A DNA stretch of 64,000 bases, taken from NCBI GenBank assembly GCA_009918675.1, contig RGDM01000005.1:1-64000 (forward strand). The letters run 5' to 3'. This document shows positions 42,356-51,015 of the stretch, piece after piece. Made by a program: the position numbers and the translations under genes. Under the pieces are notes generated by a model. It had not been told where the DNA came from, did not search any database, and saw only the letters and a program-made list of their open reading frames with translations. Origin of the DNA: a bacterium (GTDB taxonomy: Bacteria; Bdellovibrionota_B; Oligoflexia; Silvanigrellales; Silvanigrellaceae). Each line of letters starts with the position of its first letter. Position 1 is the stretch's first letter.

Positions 42356-43242
42356 GCTGCTTCTCCTTTGCGAAGGGTGCTGATGCGTTCATAGACGGCG
42401 GCAGCGCAAGATTTGAGCCCCGGAGTTGCGCCAACAATTGTTTCAGAATGTCCAAGGAACAGATGTCCACCGGGACGAAGGCAAGTTTCCATTTTACGTA
42501 TCGTTTGCTGAATCTCTGGCTTATCAAAATAGATCATCACATTGCGGCAAAAGATAAAGTCAAATTTGAATTGAAATGGATAAGATGGGGACATTAAATT
42601 GAACGGTGCAAAGGTGATTAATTCCCGGAGAGAATGTCGCACCCGGACAAAATCAGATGAATCTCCACGGCCTCTTTCAAAGTAGGCTGAGCGCATATTT
42701 TCCGGAACCGAGTCGATAGATTCCAGTGGATAGACACCGCGCGCCGCCTTTTTCATAATCTCGGTATCAATATCTGTTGCGAGAATTTTAATGGTCCAAT
42801 TGTCTGCTGGTTGAATGACAGAGCGGATGGTCATCGCAAGTGAGTATGCTTCCTCGCCTGAACTACAAGCGGCGCACCAGACTCGCAATTCACGGGTTTT
42901 CTTTTTTTCAGGTTTAATTTGCAATTCCGCGAGTAGTTTCCGGAGAATATCGAAGTGCTGCCGCTCGCGAAAAAAGTGAGTCGTGTTTGTGGTTATTGCG
43001 CTGATGAAGATATCGCGAATATCGCGCCGGCCCGACAAAAGTGCTAAGTGGAGTTCAGCATATGTCTGCATTCCTAAGCCGGGCATAATTTTCGATAAAC
43101 GACTTGCAAGAAGCGTTTGATTTTTTGCAGACAAGGTTAAGTTGATGCCTGATTCGCGGCGTAGATAGTCGGCAATCTTGCTGAATCCAGCATGATCGCT
43201 TTCTAACATTTTCACATCTACACCAAACACGCCGCCGGCCAC
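42352..43242 (-). CDS. cheR: Chemotaxis protein methyltransferase CheR
   Basis: SAM-dependent methylase of receptor glutamates, 296 residues. The N-terminal helical domain (YLRRESGINLTLSAKNQTLLASRL) is followed by TTHFFRERQHFDIL, the SAM-binding motif RVWCAACSSGEEAYSLAM, KILATDIDTEIM, FDFIFCRNVMIYFDK and LFLGHSET. The start is GTG at 43242 because AAGGAG stands 7 bases upstream; the open frame extends to 43371 without support. It leads the minus-strand chemotaxis operon and is divergent from a cheW. Confidence 0.92.
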   Translation of the reverse strand: MAGGVFGVDVKMLESDHAGFSKIADYLRRESGINLTLSAKNQTLLASRLSKIMPGLGMQTYAELHLALLSGRRDIRDIFISAITTNTTHFFRERQHFDILRKLLAELQIKPEKKKTRELRVWCAACSSGEEAYSLAMTIRSVIQPADNWTIKILATDIDTEIMKKAARGVYPLESIDSVPENMRSAYFERGRGDSSDFVRVRHSLRELITFAPFNLMSPSYPFQFKFDFIFCRNVMIYFDKPEIQQTIRKMETCLRPGGHLFLGHSETIVGATPGLKSCAAAVYERISTLRKGEAA

Positions 43243-43264
43243 TGCAAACTCCTTGCTTCTTTCC

Positions 43265-43291
43265 TTCCGCTGTATCGGCGGAACAGCGGAA
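43265..43291 (-). promoter_or_regulatory. cheR leader: hairpin with sigma-28-like -10
   Basis: TTCCGCTGT (43265-43273) and ACAGCGGAA (43283-43291) are perfect 9-bp inverted arms around nine bases. The minus strand reads GCCGATAC at 43279-43272, matching the motility sigma -10 GCCGATAA at seven of eight. The -35 at the right spacing is poor (three of eight). The element may be a promoter, an operator or both. Confidence 0.35.
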
Positions 43292-43332
43292 AAAAGAGTG
43301 TCAGCGGGTTGACATGGTGTCGAGAAAGAAAC

Positions 43333-43359
43333 GGAAATTTTTCGCAAATACGCCGATAC
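43333..43359 (+). promoter_or_regulatory. Sigma-28-like promoter for divergent cheW
   Basis: GGAAATTT (43333-43340, five of eight with TAAAGTTT), 11 bases, then GCCGATAC (43352-43359, seven of eight with GCCGATAA). Transcription would begin near 43366, 23 bases before the GTG start, leaving the AGGAGG at 43377-43382 in the leader. Confidence 0.45.
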
Positions 43360-43388
43360 CCAGAAAGTCACGAGCAGGAGGATACATT

Positions 43389-43874
43389 GTGGAGCGTTCG
43401 GTTCGCAGAACTGCTGAAGAAGGCCGATATCTCAGCTTTCAATTAGCGAGTGAGACCTATGCGGTTCCGATTAAATCGGTCTCGGAGATCATTGGTCTGC
43501 CGGAGATAACCCACGTCCCGAACATGCCGCACTACATGCGTGGAATCATCAACCTGCGTGGCCGTGTTTTGCCCGTGATGGACTTGCGGCGGAAGTTCTC
43601 CCTTCAAACCACAGATTACACAAGAGAAACATGTGTTATTATCGTTGAGATCTGGGCGCGAAAAGTTGGGCTTATTGTTGATACCGTTCGAGAGGTTCTC
43701 GACTTTAGGCTGAATCAAATTGAACCCTCGCCCGACATCGGCGGACACGCACAGACGCAATGTCTTATCGGCATTGGCAAGCTTTCTGACCGTGTCGTTA
43801 TACTTGTTGAACCCAGTCTGATTCTGAGTGCCGAGGAACTCTCTGGACACAGTGGATTTTCGTCGGTTGCTTAA
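43389..43874 (+). CDS. cheW: CheW coupling protein (divergent)
   Basis: Chemotaxis adaptor of 161 residues: RYLSFQLASETYAVPIKSVSEIIGLPEITHVPNMPHYMRGIINLRGRVLPVMDLRRKF, VIIVEIWARKVGLIVDTVREVL and CLIGIGKLSDRVVILVEPSLIL form a complete CheW fold close to the classic protein. The GTG at 43389 has AGGAGG 6 bases upstream; the ATG at 43314 has no such site and would lie before the likely promoter. It is divergent from cheR and is the third CheW of the window. Confidence 0.92.
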   Translation: MERSVRRTAEEGRYLSFQLASETYAVPIKSVSEIIGLPEITHVPNMPHYMRGIINLRGRVLPVMDLRRKFSLQTTDYTRETCVIIVEIWARKVGLIVDTVREVLDFRLNQIEPSPDIGGHAQTQCLIGIGKLSDRVVILVEPSLILSAEELSGHSGFSSVA

Positions 43875-43926
43875 TCTCTGCAGCAAAACTGTAATTCAAA
43901 GATAACTTTGTCAACGGAACTTCTTT

Positions 43927-44574
43927 TCAGAATTGACTGAGCAAACTCAGCCCCATTCCAATAAACATCGAGAGATCTGAACTCCAAGCAACCTCACCCC
44001 CATTGCGCAAAGATATTCTGCGGTACGTGGCACCAAATTCAAAGATGAATCCACTGAGAGTGACAGCCTGGAGACGCACTTGCGCAGGAAAACCGCTGTA
44101 CATGACATAATTGTCGGAATCATGGCGCAAATAAACGGCAGACACACCCACGGCCAAACAAGGCCTGACTCGCGCGTAAACAAAAAGGCAAGCGTCATAC
44201 AGAAATGCGGGCTCTAGAAGGGTGTATGGGGTTTTGGCAAGCAAGGGGAATTTGAGTTCACCTTGCTTGAGTGTGTAAAACGACGACTGACTCACGGAAA
44301 TGACATTGGAAAACTCTAAGCCTGCTTTACCAACGTTTGTCCAAAATGCCCTTGAGACTCCGAGTGAGTAGGTTGGATAGCGGACATCGCGCGATAAATA
44401 GCCTTTGTTGATTGTTGTGCCACCGCGTTGAATGAGTGAGAGATCGCCCTCAGACGCAACAGCAGGCAAAGAAAGGGGGGGTGAAAAAACAAATAACACA
44501 GTCACAACACAAGCTTTATAAAGCTTACAGTGAACCCATTCCCGCTTCGCTTTTGCTTTGCGAATTTCGCCCAT
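43927..44574 (-). CDS. Predicted outer-membrane beta-barrel protein
   Basis: A 215-residue exported protein with a long basic n-region (MGEIRKAKAKREWVHCKLYK), hydrophobic core ACVVTVLFVFSPPLSLPAVA and cleavage near VASEG. The mature part shows alternating strands with aromatic girdles (YPTYSLGVSRAFWT, GLEFSNVISVSQSSFYTL, GFIFEFGATYRRISL, LSMFIGMGLSLLSQF), ending in Phe as barrels do. AGGTAGGA precedes the ATG. I do not recognise the family. It is divergent from the RCC1 lipoprotein gene. Confidence 0.75.
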   Translation of the reverse strand: MGEIRKAKAKREWVHCKLYKACVVTVLFVFSPPLSLPAVASEGDLSLIQRGGTTINKGYLSRDVRYPTYSLGVSRAFWTNVGKAGLEFSNVISVSQSSFYTLKQGELKFPLLAKTPYTLLEPAFLYDACLFVYARVRPCLAVGVSAVYLRHDSDNYVMYSGFPAQVRLQAVTLSGFIFEFGATYRRISLRNGGEVAWSSDLSMFIGMGLSLLSQF

Positions 44575-44786
44575 TGATCCTACCTTTCTGTGGGAAATAT
44601 CGGTAGATTTTGCTTCCTGCTTGATTGAAGACCATCATTTTATTGAACGCGCTGGGAAAATTTATTGTGGTTTTAGGGCAGGTTTTTCCCAACGATAGAA
44701 GGTCATTTTGTCGGTCAAAAACAAAGACAATCAATCAAAAGCTCTGATTTTCCGACCCATAAAGTGGGATCTGAAAGGGTTTTTAA

Positions 44787-47700
44787 ATGACCGGGAGTCC
44801 GTGGAAAGCATTGCTCGCCTTCAGCGCTGCCTTTTGTTTGGTGGCATGCTTTCGTTCGGCACCTCCGCTCGAGGATGATGAAGAAAAAGATCCTGCGGAG
44901 CAGGTTCAGGTCGAAGAAACTCTCAACACAAATACGATTCCGCTACCTACTCCCACAGCTGTTTCAATTCAGACGCCGACACCAACTCCGGCGCCAACTC
45001 CAACAAGCCCCAACAATGCGCCGCTCATCATGCAAATTTCAAACCAAACAATGAACGAACAAGGCGATCTCTCGGCCATCAGTTTTCGGGTGTTTGATTT
45101 CGATGACTCTGTGACTTGCAAAGATGTGCAACCCATAAGCGACAACCCTGCGGTTATCACAACGGCATTACCTGGGACTGATTTGGGATCTGAAGTGCAG
45201 TATGGCGATATCAAAATCACTGGCGGCTCAACCACCCAATGCGGAATCAACATTCATAGCGGCTATGCAAGTTCATTGCCGGTAAAAATCACTTTGCGGT
45301 TGTCGGACGGTAAAAGCACCAGCGAGTCGAATTTCAATGTACAAGTTAACAGCACAAACACAGCTCCTTATGTCGTTGTTGCTGGGCAAACCAGTCGGAC
45401 AACCAACGAAGACACTGCTGTGAATATTCTTTTGCCGCAATACAGTGACGACACACGACGTGGCACTCCGGCGACAATGACATTCCAAATCGTAAGCAAT
45501 CCAAGTAAAGGAACATTGGGCTCGATGCCGTCATCCGCAGAAAGCAGTGGAACGCAGGTGAGCTACACTCCAACCACGAATGCCAATGGCAACGACGCGT
45601 TTAGCTACAAGGTTTGTGACAATGACCCTGGAATTTCCAAATGCTCAAGTGTTGAAACGGTCAACATCACCATCACTCCTGTCAACGACGCTCCAACCAT
45701 CAGTTCAATTGCCAACCAATCGACAAGCGAGGGGTTAGCAAAAACGGTTGCGTTTACTGTAGATGATGTTGATGGAGCGTTGAGCTGCGTGTCAGCAAAT
45801 CTATCTTACACATCCAGCAACACGAGTCTTGTCCCCAGCACTTCGGCGGTCACCTGGGGCGGCACATGGCCAAACTGCTATGGGATCATTAATCCTGCAA
45901 CTAACGCAAATGGGACATCAACAATCAGTTTCTCGATTTCTGATGGAAATCTTTCCAGCTCTGCATCTTTTCTTCTCACTGTGAGCGGCATAAATCATGC
46001 CCCAACGATGAACACAATTACATCCACTGCTGTGAATGAAGACACAGCGGCAACCATCAATTTCACTGTTTCAGATCAGGATGCGAGTTACGCATGCACG
46101 TCAACCTATCTGTCGTACACAAGTGGTGACACCAGCAAAGTGGCTGCCACGGGAGCGGTGACATGGAGCGGCACATGGCCCAATTGCACCGGGACGGTCA
46201 CACCCGTGACAAATGCCAATGGCGCGGTGAATCTCACTTTTACCGTGACGGATTCGGGTGGCCTGACAGCCTCTCGCACGTTTAGTCAAACCTTCACCGC
46301 GGTCAACGACACCCCAACAGGAACCATTTCCTGCGCCGTACCTCCGGCAACGCCATCGACAAACTCTCAGGTCCTTGTTGGCAAGTCGGGTAGCTGGGCG
46401 CTGACGTGCAGCGGAGCCTCTGACGTCGATGGCGATGCTCTGACGTACACAATGGAATTGCAGTCTTCGGCAAATATTTCTGGAATGACTTGCGCATCAT
46501 CAATTGCTGCCAGCCAATCGGGTTCCAACTTCAACTTCAGCGGAAATTATGCATCTTCTCCGAACTACGGAACCTGCATTTATAAAGTCAAAGCCTGCGA
46601 TTCTTCTGCCGCGTGTACTGCGCTGACAAGCAATCAAATGGAGATTACGAGTTATCAGCTCACAGTGAGCGCAAGTAAACCAACACTTGATGCCAACACC
46701 TGCACTGTCTCTTCAACCGCTTCAGTGAGTCGATCGGGCAACCTGAACTCGCTGAACTATAGCGCCAACACAGGGGTGACTGGTGCAACGGCACAAACAG
46801 GAAACACTGCGTCTTCAACCCTCACTTTTTCAAATTCTTTAGCGACCTCGTTTCTAATCGCCTCGCCTCCCGTGCGCGACTCTTCTCAAACGGGTGCAAC
46901 CGCGAGTTTCAATATCACCAGTGGCGTCTTTGCCGCAGGAACCAACGGTGGTACGTCAGTCACGAGCACTTCGAACAGCACATCATATTCTATCAACAGA
47001 ACCCTTGAATTGCCGAAAACCCGAACGCTGTCTGACTACGCCGGTGTAATTAGTGAATCGAGCATCAGCCTCGATGGTTATCAACCTGACTATGAAACCA
47101 CATCCGGTTTTTGTCGCCTTTGTTACTCAAATTTGGCGTCGGTGTCGGCAGCCTCAACCCACAGCTGCATGATTGATGGCAGCACACTCAAGTGCTGGGG
47201 CAAAAACGCGTCCTCACAACTTGGCAATGGCAGCACAAGCACTGCCAACTGGCCACAGTCGGGAACCGCGAGTTCATTCTCTGCATTGCAGGTTTCAGCT
47301 GGGTTCAATTTCACATGTGCGCTTGGTACGAATTCATCCGCAAAAGAAATTCGTTGTGCTGGCGACAACAGCAGTGGTCAGCTCGGGCGTGCAAGCGCAC
47401 AGAATACCTTCGCAAATGCGATTTCCTTTCCAACAAATCACACACCTGTGGCTATCAGTGCGAGCAGATTTGGGACATTTGCATGCGCCATTGTCAATGA
47501 CACGGCAAACTCAATCAGCGGTAAGGTCTTTTGCTGGGGGGAGAACAGCGCAGGCCAATTGGGCAATGGCAGCACATCGACTCCCTCGTCAGGTTCCATT
47601 GTTCAAACAAGCAACGGTGCCTTCTCACAAAGTAACAAGAATATTTTTGCGCTTGCAACAGGTGCTCGCCACACCTGTGCGGTTCAGTATCAAGGCTCAA

Positions 47701-48404
47701 ATACCAACGCCGTCTATTGCTGGGGAGAGGGCAGCTCTGGCAAGCTTGGCAACAATTCCTTAAGCAACTCCACCACACCTGCAGCCGTTGATGCAACTCA
47801 ACTCGGCAGCAACGTTTTGCAAATTGCTGCGGGCGATAGCCACACCTGTGCGCTGAATTCCGCTGGAGAACTCTATTGCTGGGGCGACAATTCGGTTGGG
47901 CAGCTTGGAACAGGCAATACAACTTCATCCAGCGTCCCAGTTCACGTGACGGGCCTCACCGGCGTGACGATTGTTCAGGTCACCGCAGGTGCCAACCACA
48001 CATGTGCACTTGCCAAAGATTTTTCTCTTTATTGCTGGGGACTCGGATCTTCGGGTCAACTTGGAGTTGGGAGCGTCACCACCAGCGACGGCTCAGCCGA
48101 TGACTGCAACCCACAGACGGGTGTCGCCAATGTCACATTCTGCAAAAAAACTCCCACACAACTGACGTTCCCCGTCACCGCGACAGTTGTCAGCGTCTCA
48201 GCTGGAGAAGGTCACGCCTGTGCGGTGACAGTTGAGGGCGTGCCGTATTGCTGGGGACTCAATTCCGATGCGCAGCTGGGAACTTCAAGCACCACCCAGG
48301 TTTCCACCCCGGCGTACGTTTGCAGCACTTCAAGTAAATGCATTAATACTGCAAGCTACACTTCTCTGCGCCCGAAAATGTGCAGCAAGTATCAAATCCC
48401 CTGA
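44787..48404 (+). CDS. Giant lipoprotein with Ig/cadherin-like and RCC1 repeats
   Basis: A 1205-residue predicted surface lipoprotein. The lipobox LVAC has Cys21. A Pro/Thr-rich stalk spans ~45-78, then Ig/cadherin-like modules, with two near-identical ~98-residue units at ~300-398 and ~403-500 sharing 'N.APT', 'VTW.GTWPNC' and 'TNANG'. After two less regular beta domains, the C-terminal ~400 residues are RCC1-like blades, each with HxC-then-'CWG..S..QLG' (six copies), predicted to close into a beta-propeller. Several Cys per blade suggest disulfides. Such chimeras may bind prey, surfaces or polysaccharide; that is inference. Confidence 0.85.
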   Translation: MTGSPWKALLAFSAAFCLVACFRSAPPLEDDEEKDPAEQVQVEETLNTNTIPLPTPTAVSIQTPTPTPAPTPTSPNNAPLIMQISNQTMNEQGDLSAISFRVFDFDDSVTCKDVQPISDNPAVITTALPGTDLGSEVQYGDIKITGGSTTQCGINIHSGYASSLPVKITLRLSDGKSTSESNFNVQVNSTNTAPYVVVAGQTSRTTNEDTAVNILLPQYSDDTRRGTPATMTFQIVSNPSKGTLGSMPSSAESSGTQVSYTPTTNANGNDAFSYKVCDNDPGISKCSSVETVNITITPVNDAPTISSIANQSTSEGLAKTVAFTVDDVDGALSCVSANLSYTSSNTSLVPSTSAVTWGGTWPNCYGIINPATNANGTSTISFSISDGNLSSSASFLLTVSGINHAPTMNTITSTAVNEDTAATINFTVSDQDASYACTSTYLSYTSGDTSKVAATGAVTWSGTWPNCTGTVTPVTNANGAVNLTFTVTDSGGLTASRTFSQTFTAVNDTPTGTISCAVPPATPSTNSQVLVGKSGSWALTCSGASDVDGDALTYTMELQSSANISGMTCASSIAASQSGSNFNFSGNYASSPNYGTCIYKVKACDSSAACTALTSNQMEITSYQLTVSASKPTLDANTCTVSSTASVSRSGNLNSLNYSANTGVTGATAQTGNTASSTLTFSNSLATSFLIASPPVRDSSQTGATASFNITSGVFAAGTNGGTSVTSTSNSTSYSINRTLELPKTRTLSDYAGVISESSISLDGYQPDYETTSGFCRLCYSNLASVSAASTHSCMIDGSTLKCWGKNASSQLGNGSTSTANWPQSGTASSFSALQVSAGFNFTCALGTNSSAKEIRCAGDNSSGQLGRASAQNTFANAISFPTNHTPVAISASRFGTFACAIVNDTANSISGKVFCWGENSAGQLGNGSTSTPSSGSIVQTSNGAFSQSNKNIFALATGARHTCAVQYQGSNTNAVYCWGEGSSGKLGNNSLSNSTTPAAVDATQLGSNVLQIAAGDSHTCALNSAGELYCWGDNSVGQLGTGNTTSSSVPVHVTGLTGVTIVQVTAGANHTCALAKDFSLYCWGLGSSGQLGVGSVTTSDGSADDCNPQTGVANVTFCKKTPTQLTFPVTATVVSVSAGEGHACAVTVEGVPYCWGLNSDAQLGTSSTTQVSTPAYVCSTSSKCINTASYTSLRPKMCSKYQIP

Positions 48405-48448
48405 TTCTTCCGGCAGTTTTCTTTGCCCAATCGTGAAAAAAAGATAAA

Positions 48449-48468
48449 CTCCTGGGTTAAACCCGGAG
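48449..48468 (+). promoter_or_regulatory. Hairpin covering galT ribosome binding site
   Basis: CTCC-T-GGGTT pairs with AACCC-GGAG across one A, with a single bulged T. The last GGAG (48465-48468) is the ribosome binding site of galT, 9 bases before its ATG. Folding would hide it. Confidence 0.35.
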
Positions 48469-48477
48469 ACCAGACTG

Positions 48478-49569
48478 ATGCTGCACAAGTTTGCATGGCG
48501 CAAGCCCGACGGCCGCCTTTGGATTCAATTCAGTCGCGAGCCTTTTCCTGAAAACTATACTCCAAGTGCGGCAGGGTTAATTCGACCATCAAGCTGGACT
48601 CCACCGCACCTGCGCTGGAATGCGATGCGCGGCGAGTTTGTCAGCATTTCTGCAAGTCGCCAAGACCGCCCGTTTCTGCCTCCGCGTGAATATTGCCCGC
48701 TGTGCCCATCGGCGCCTCTTCAAGATGGCACAATTCTCGACAGTGAAGTTCCGCGCGGAGATCAACTCTATTCATGGGCAGTTTTTGAAAACATGTTCCC
48801 CGGACTTTCCCCAGCTGGAGAAGCTCCCACTGGGAGATGTGAAGTTGTTCTGTATTCTCCGCGCCACGATTCAACCCTCGCGCAAGAGCCACTCGCGCAA
48901 ATTGAAGGTCTCGTCCATGTTTGGCAAGAGCGCTGCCTTGATATCGCTCGCGACCCAAACATCCAGTTCATTTTCCCATTCGAAAATAAGGGAACTGAAA
49001 TTGGTGTCACACTTCATCATCCGCATGGGCAAATATACGCTTTTAATCATGTGCCGCCATTCGTAAAAACAGAACATTTGATGGCGGAAGAACATCATCG
49101 AAAGACCGGCCACTGCCTCATTTGTGACCTCGCAAATGACGAACTCAAAAGCAAAGAACGTCTTGTTTTTGAGGGTCACCACATCATCGCCTTTGTTCCT
49201 TTTGCAGCGCGCTACCCTTACGAAGTGCACATCACAACCCGCACTCATCGACCACTCATTCATCAACTCAACGAACACGAGCGCCGAGAACTGGCGATTG
49301 CATTGAAAACAATTCTACTTAAATATGACGGCCTATTTGGCTTCAAGATGCCTTACATCATGGCGCATCATCAGGCTGCCGCGCAGGACACTCAATGTGC
49401 GAGTTACCACTGGCACATTGAACTTTATCCTCCATACCGAACGGCACAAAAGTTAAAGTATTTGGCTGGTGTTGAGAGTGGAACCGGATTCTTCATCAAC
49501 GACACCTACCCTGAAGTTAAAGCCAAAGAACTGCGCGATATCGCGGTAGACATTGGCTCATTCGATTAA
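48478..49569 (+). CDS. galT: Galactose-1-phosphate uridylyltransferase GalT
   Basis: Leloir-pathway enzyme exchanging UMP between UDP-glucose and galactose 1-phosphate. It is 363 residues. Zinc site CPLC is at 73-76, and the active HPHGQ at 181-185 has nucleophile His183. FENMFPGLSP, VLYSPRH and the C-terminal HWHIELYPPYR are typical. The SD GGAG lies inside a hairpin. galK follows after 35 bases, then a GH42 beta-galactosidase. Confidence 0.95.
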   Translation: MLHKFAWRKPDGRLWIQFSREPFPENYTPSAAGLIRPSSWTPPHLRWNAMRGEFVSISASRQDRPFLPPREYCPLCPSAPLQDGTILDSEVPRGDQLYSWAVFENMFPGLSPAGEAPTGRCEVVLYSPRHDSTLAQEPLAQIEGLVHVWQERCLDIARDPNIQFIFPFENKGTEIGVTLHHPHGQIYAFNHVPPFVKTEHLMAEEHHRKTGHCLICDLANDELKSKERLVFEGHHIIAFVPFAARYPYEVHITTRTHRPLIHQLNEHERRELAIALKTILLKYDGLFGFKMPYIMAHHQAAAQDTQCASYHWHIELYPPYRTAQKLKYLAGVESGTGFFINDTYPEVKAKELRDIAVDIGSFD

Positions 49570-49604
49570 ATCAACCGCCATCATCAGACAAAGGATTGTC
49601 TTGC

Positions 49605-50993
49605 ATGAAACTCATCCCGGGCGTTCAACCTCTCCCCACAGATCCTGGTTCAGTTCTTCAACACATTGTCAGCCTAGCTCCAGGGCGGGTGAATTTGATT
49701 GGCGAGCACACAGACTACAACGGCGGAATGGTGATGCCAGCAGCGCTCGACCTTGGCCTGCGCAGCGATCTCACCGTTTTGGGTTCAACCCAAGGCGGCG
49801 CCTATGTTGCTTCCCGCTCTTCAAATCAAACGTTACAAATTTCTACTCAAGACATTTCAGCCCTTGCAGACAACGTGCTTCAAACGGGTGTCGAACGCAG
49901 TGATCCTGTCGCTCTTCCGGATGAATTAAAAAGCAACTGGAGTCGCTATGTCATTGGTTGTTTTGCCTTGTTTGAAGCAACTTTGCGGACTCGGCAAACA
50001 GCTAAAAATCCATGGCACGATCACACCCTCAGCTTGATTCTCGACTCAACACTGCCGCAAGGTGCAGGCTTGAGCAGCTCGGCAGCATTGTGCATTTCGA
50101 TTTTGGGACAACTCAATACTCTGAGCGGACTGCCGTTGGACGCAGCAACTCTCGCTCGCCTTGCCATGTATGTTGAGCATCGATTTGCCGGAACCCGTTG
50201 CGGGTTGATGGATCAATTGGCTGTTTTGTGTTCACGAGCGGATCACTTTACCAAGATCGATTTCCTTGAGTTTCCAGTCGCACACAGCTTCCATATTTCC
50301 TACGCAAAAGCACATGAAGCCTTTCACAATCATGCATTAGTGATCTTTAAAACCGGCGTGAACCATTCACTCGCCGAAAGCGCTTACAACGAAAGACGCG
50401 CATCCTGTGAAGCTGCATTGAAAGGTCTCAACGAGTCGCTAGGACTCGGTGCTCATTCCTTGGGTGAACTGGCACGCTTACCGCGCTTCAAATCGATTGA
50501 ATTGGAAAGTGAGTATTTGAGCTTGCTCGAATCTCTACTGGCCTCACAGAATGACAGTAAAATTCTTGCACGTAGAGCGACCCATGCCATGCTTGAAAAC
50601 TCAAGAGTGGTGAGTGCAGCAAAGGCGCTCAGCACCGGAGACGTGTCGCTCTTGAATCAATCGATGCGCGCGAGCCATGCGTCACTCGACACGCTTTATG
50701 AAGTGAGCTGCTCGGAATTGAACGTAGCATGCACTGCTGTGGAGAGTGTGATTCGCGAACTGTGTCGTGTGCAGCCTGCACTCGCACTGACAGCATTGAT
50801 TGGGCCACGCATGACCGGCGGCGGATTTGGCGGCAGCACAGTGCAGCTCGTCCATAGAAACCTGTGTGATGCCTTGCTTGAGAAATTTTCTCAACCCGAC
50901 AACCCCTACACGCGAGCCACCGGACTCCTTCCGCAAATTTTCGTCTGCCGCCCTTCCAATGGGTTTGCAGCAGGACTTGAAACCATCGAGTGA
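49605..50993 (+). CDS. galK: Galactokinase GalK
   Basis: GHMP-family kinase phosphorylating galactose. PGRVNLIGEHTDYNGG at ~26-41 is the galactokinase signature, LPQGAGLSSSAAL the ATP-binding motif, and MTGGGFGGSTVQLV the third motif. At 462 residues it is longer than the usual ~390, from an insert around residues 65-115 and a longer middle. The ATG at 49605 has AAGGA upstream; a TTG nine bases earlier is in frame. It lies between galT and the beta-galactosidase gene. Confidence 0.94.
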   Translation: MKLIPGVQPLPTDPGSVLQHIVSLAPGRVNLIGEHTDYNGGMVMPAALDLGLRSDLTVLGSTQGGAYVASRSSNQTLQISTQDISALADNVLQTGVERSDPVALPDELKSNWSRYVIGCFALFEATLRTRQTAKNPWHDHTLSLILDSTLPQGAGLSSSAALCISILGQLNTLSGLPLDAATLARLAMYVEHRFAGTRCGLMDQLAVLCSRADHFTKIDFLEFPVAHSFHISYAKAHEAFHNHALVIFKTGVNHSLAESAYNERRASCEAALKGLNESLGLGAHSLGELARLPRFKSIELESEYLSLLESLLASQNDSKILARRATHAMLENSRVVSAAKALSTGDVSLLNQSMRASHASLDTLYEVSCSELNVACTAVESVIRELCRVQPALALTALIGPRMTGGGFGGSTVQLVHRNLCDALLEKFSQPDNPYTRATGLLPQIFVCRPSNGFAAGLETIE

Positions 50994-51015
50994 TAAATTT
51001 AAAGGCGAGAAAAAG

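Noticed and set aside
45690-46290. DNA-level repeats in the RCC1 lipoprotein as a CRISPR or minisatellite
   Set aside because: Units are ~98 codons long, in frame, and diverged as protein domains, so they are gene-internal domain duplications.
47173-47763. 196-codon frame within the RCC1 lipoprotein gene
   Set aside because: It runs in another frame of a clearly repeated, domain-rich gene and shows no family features of its own.
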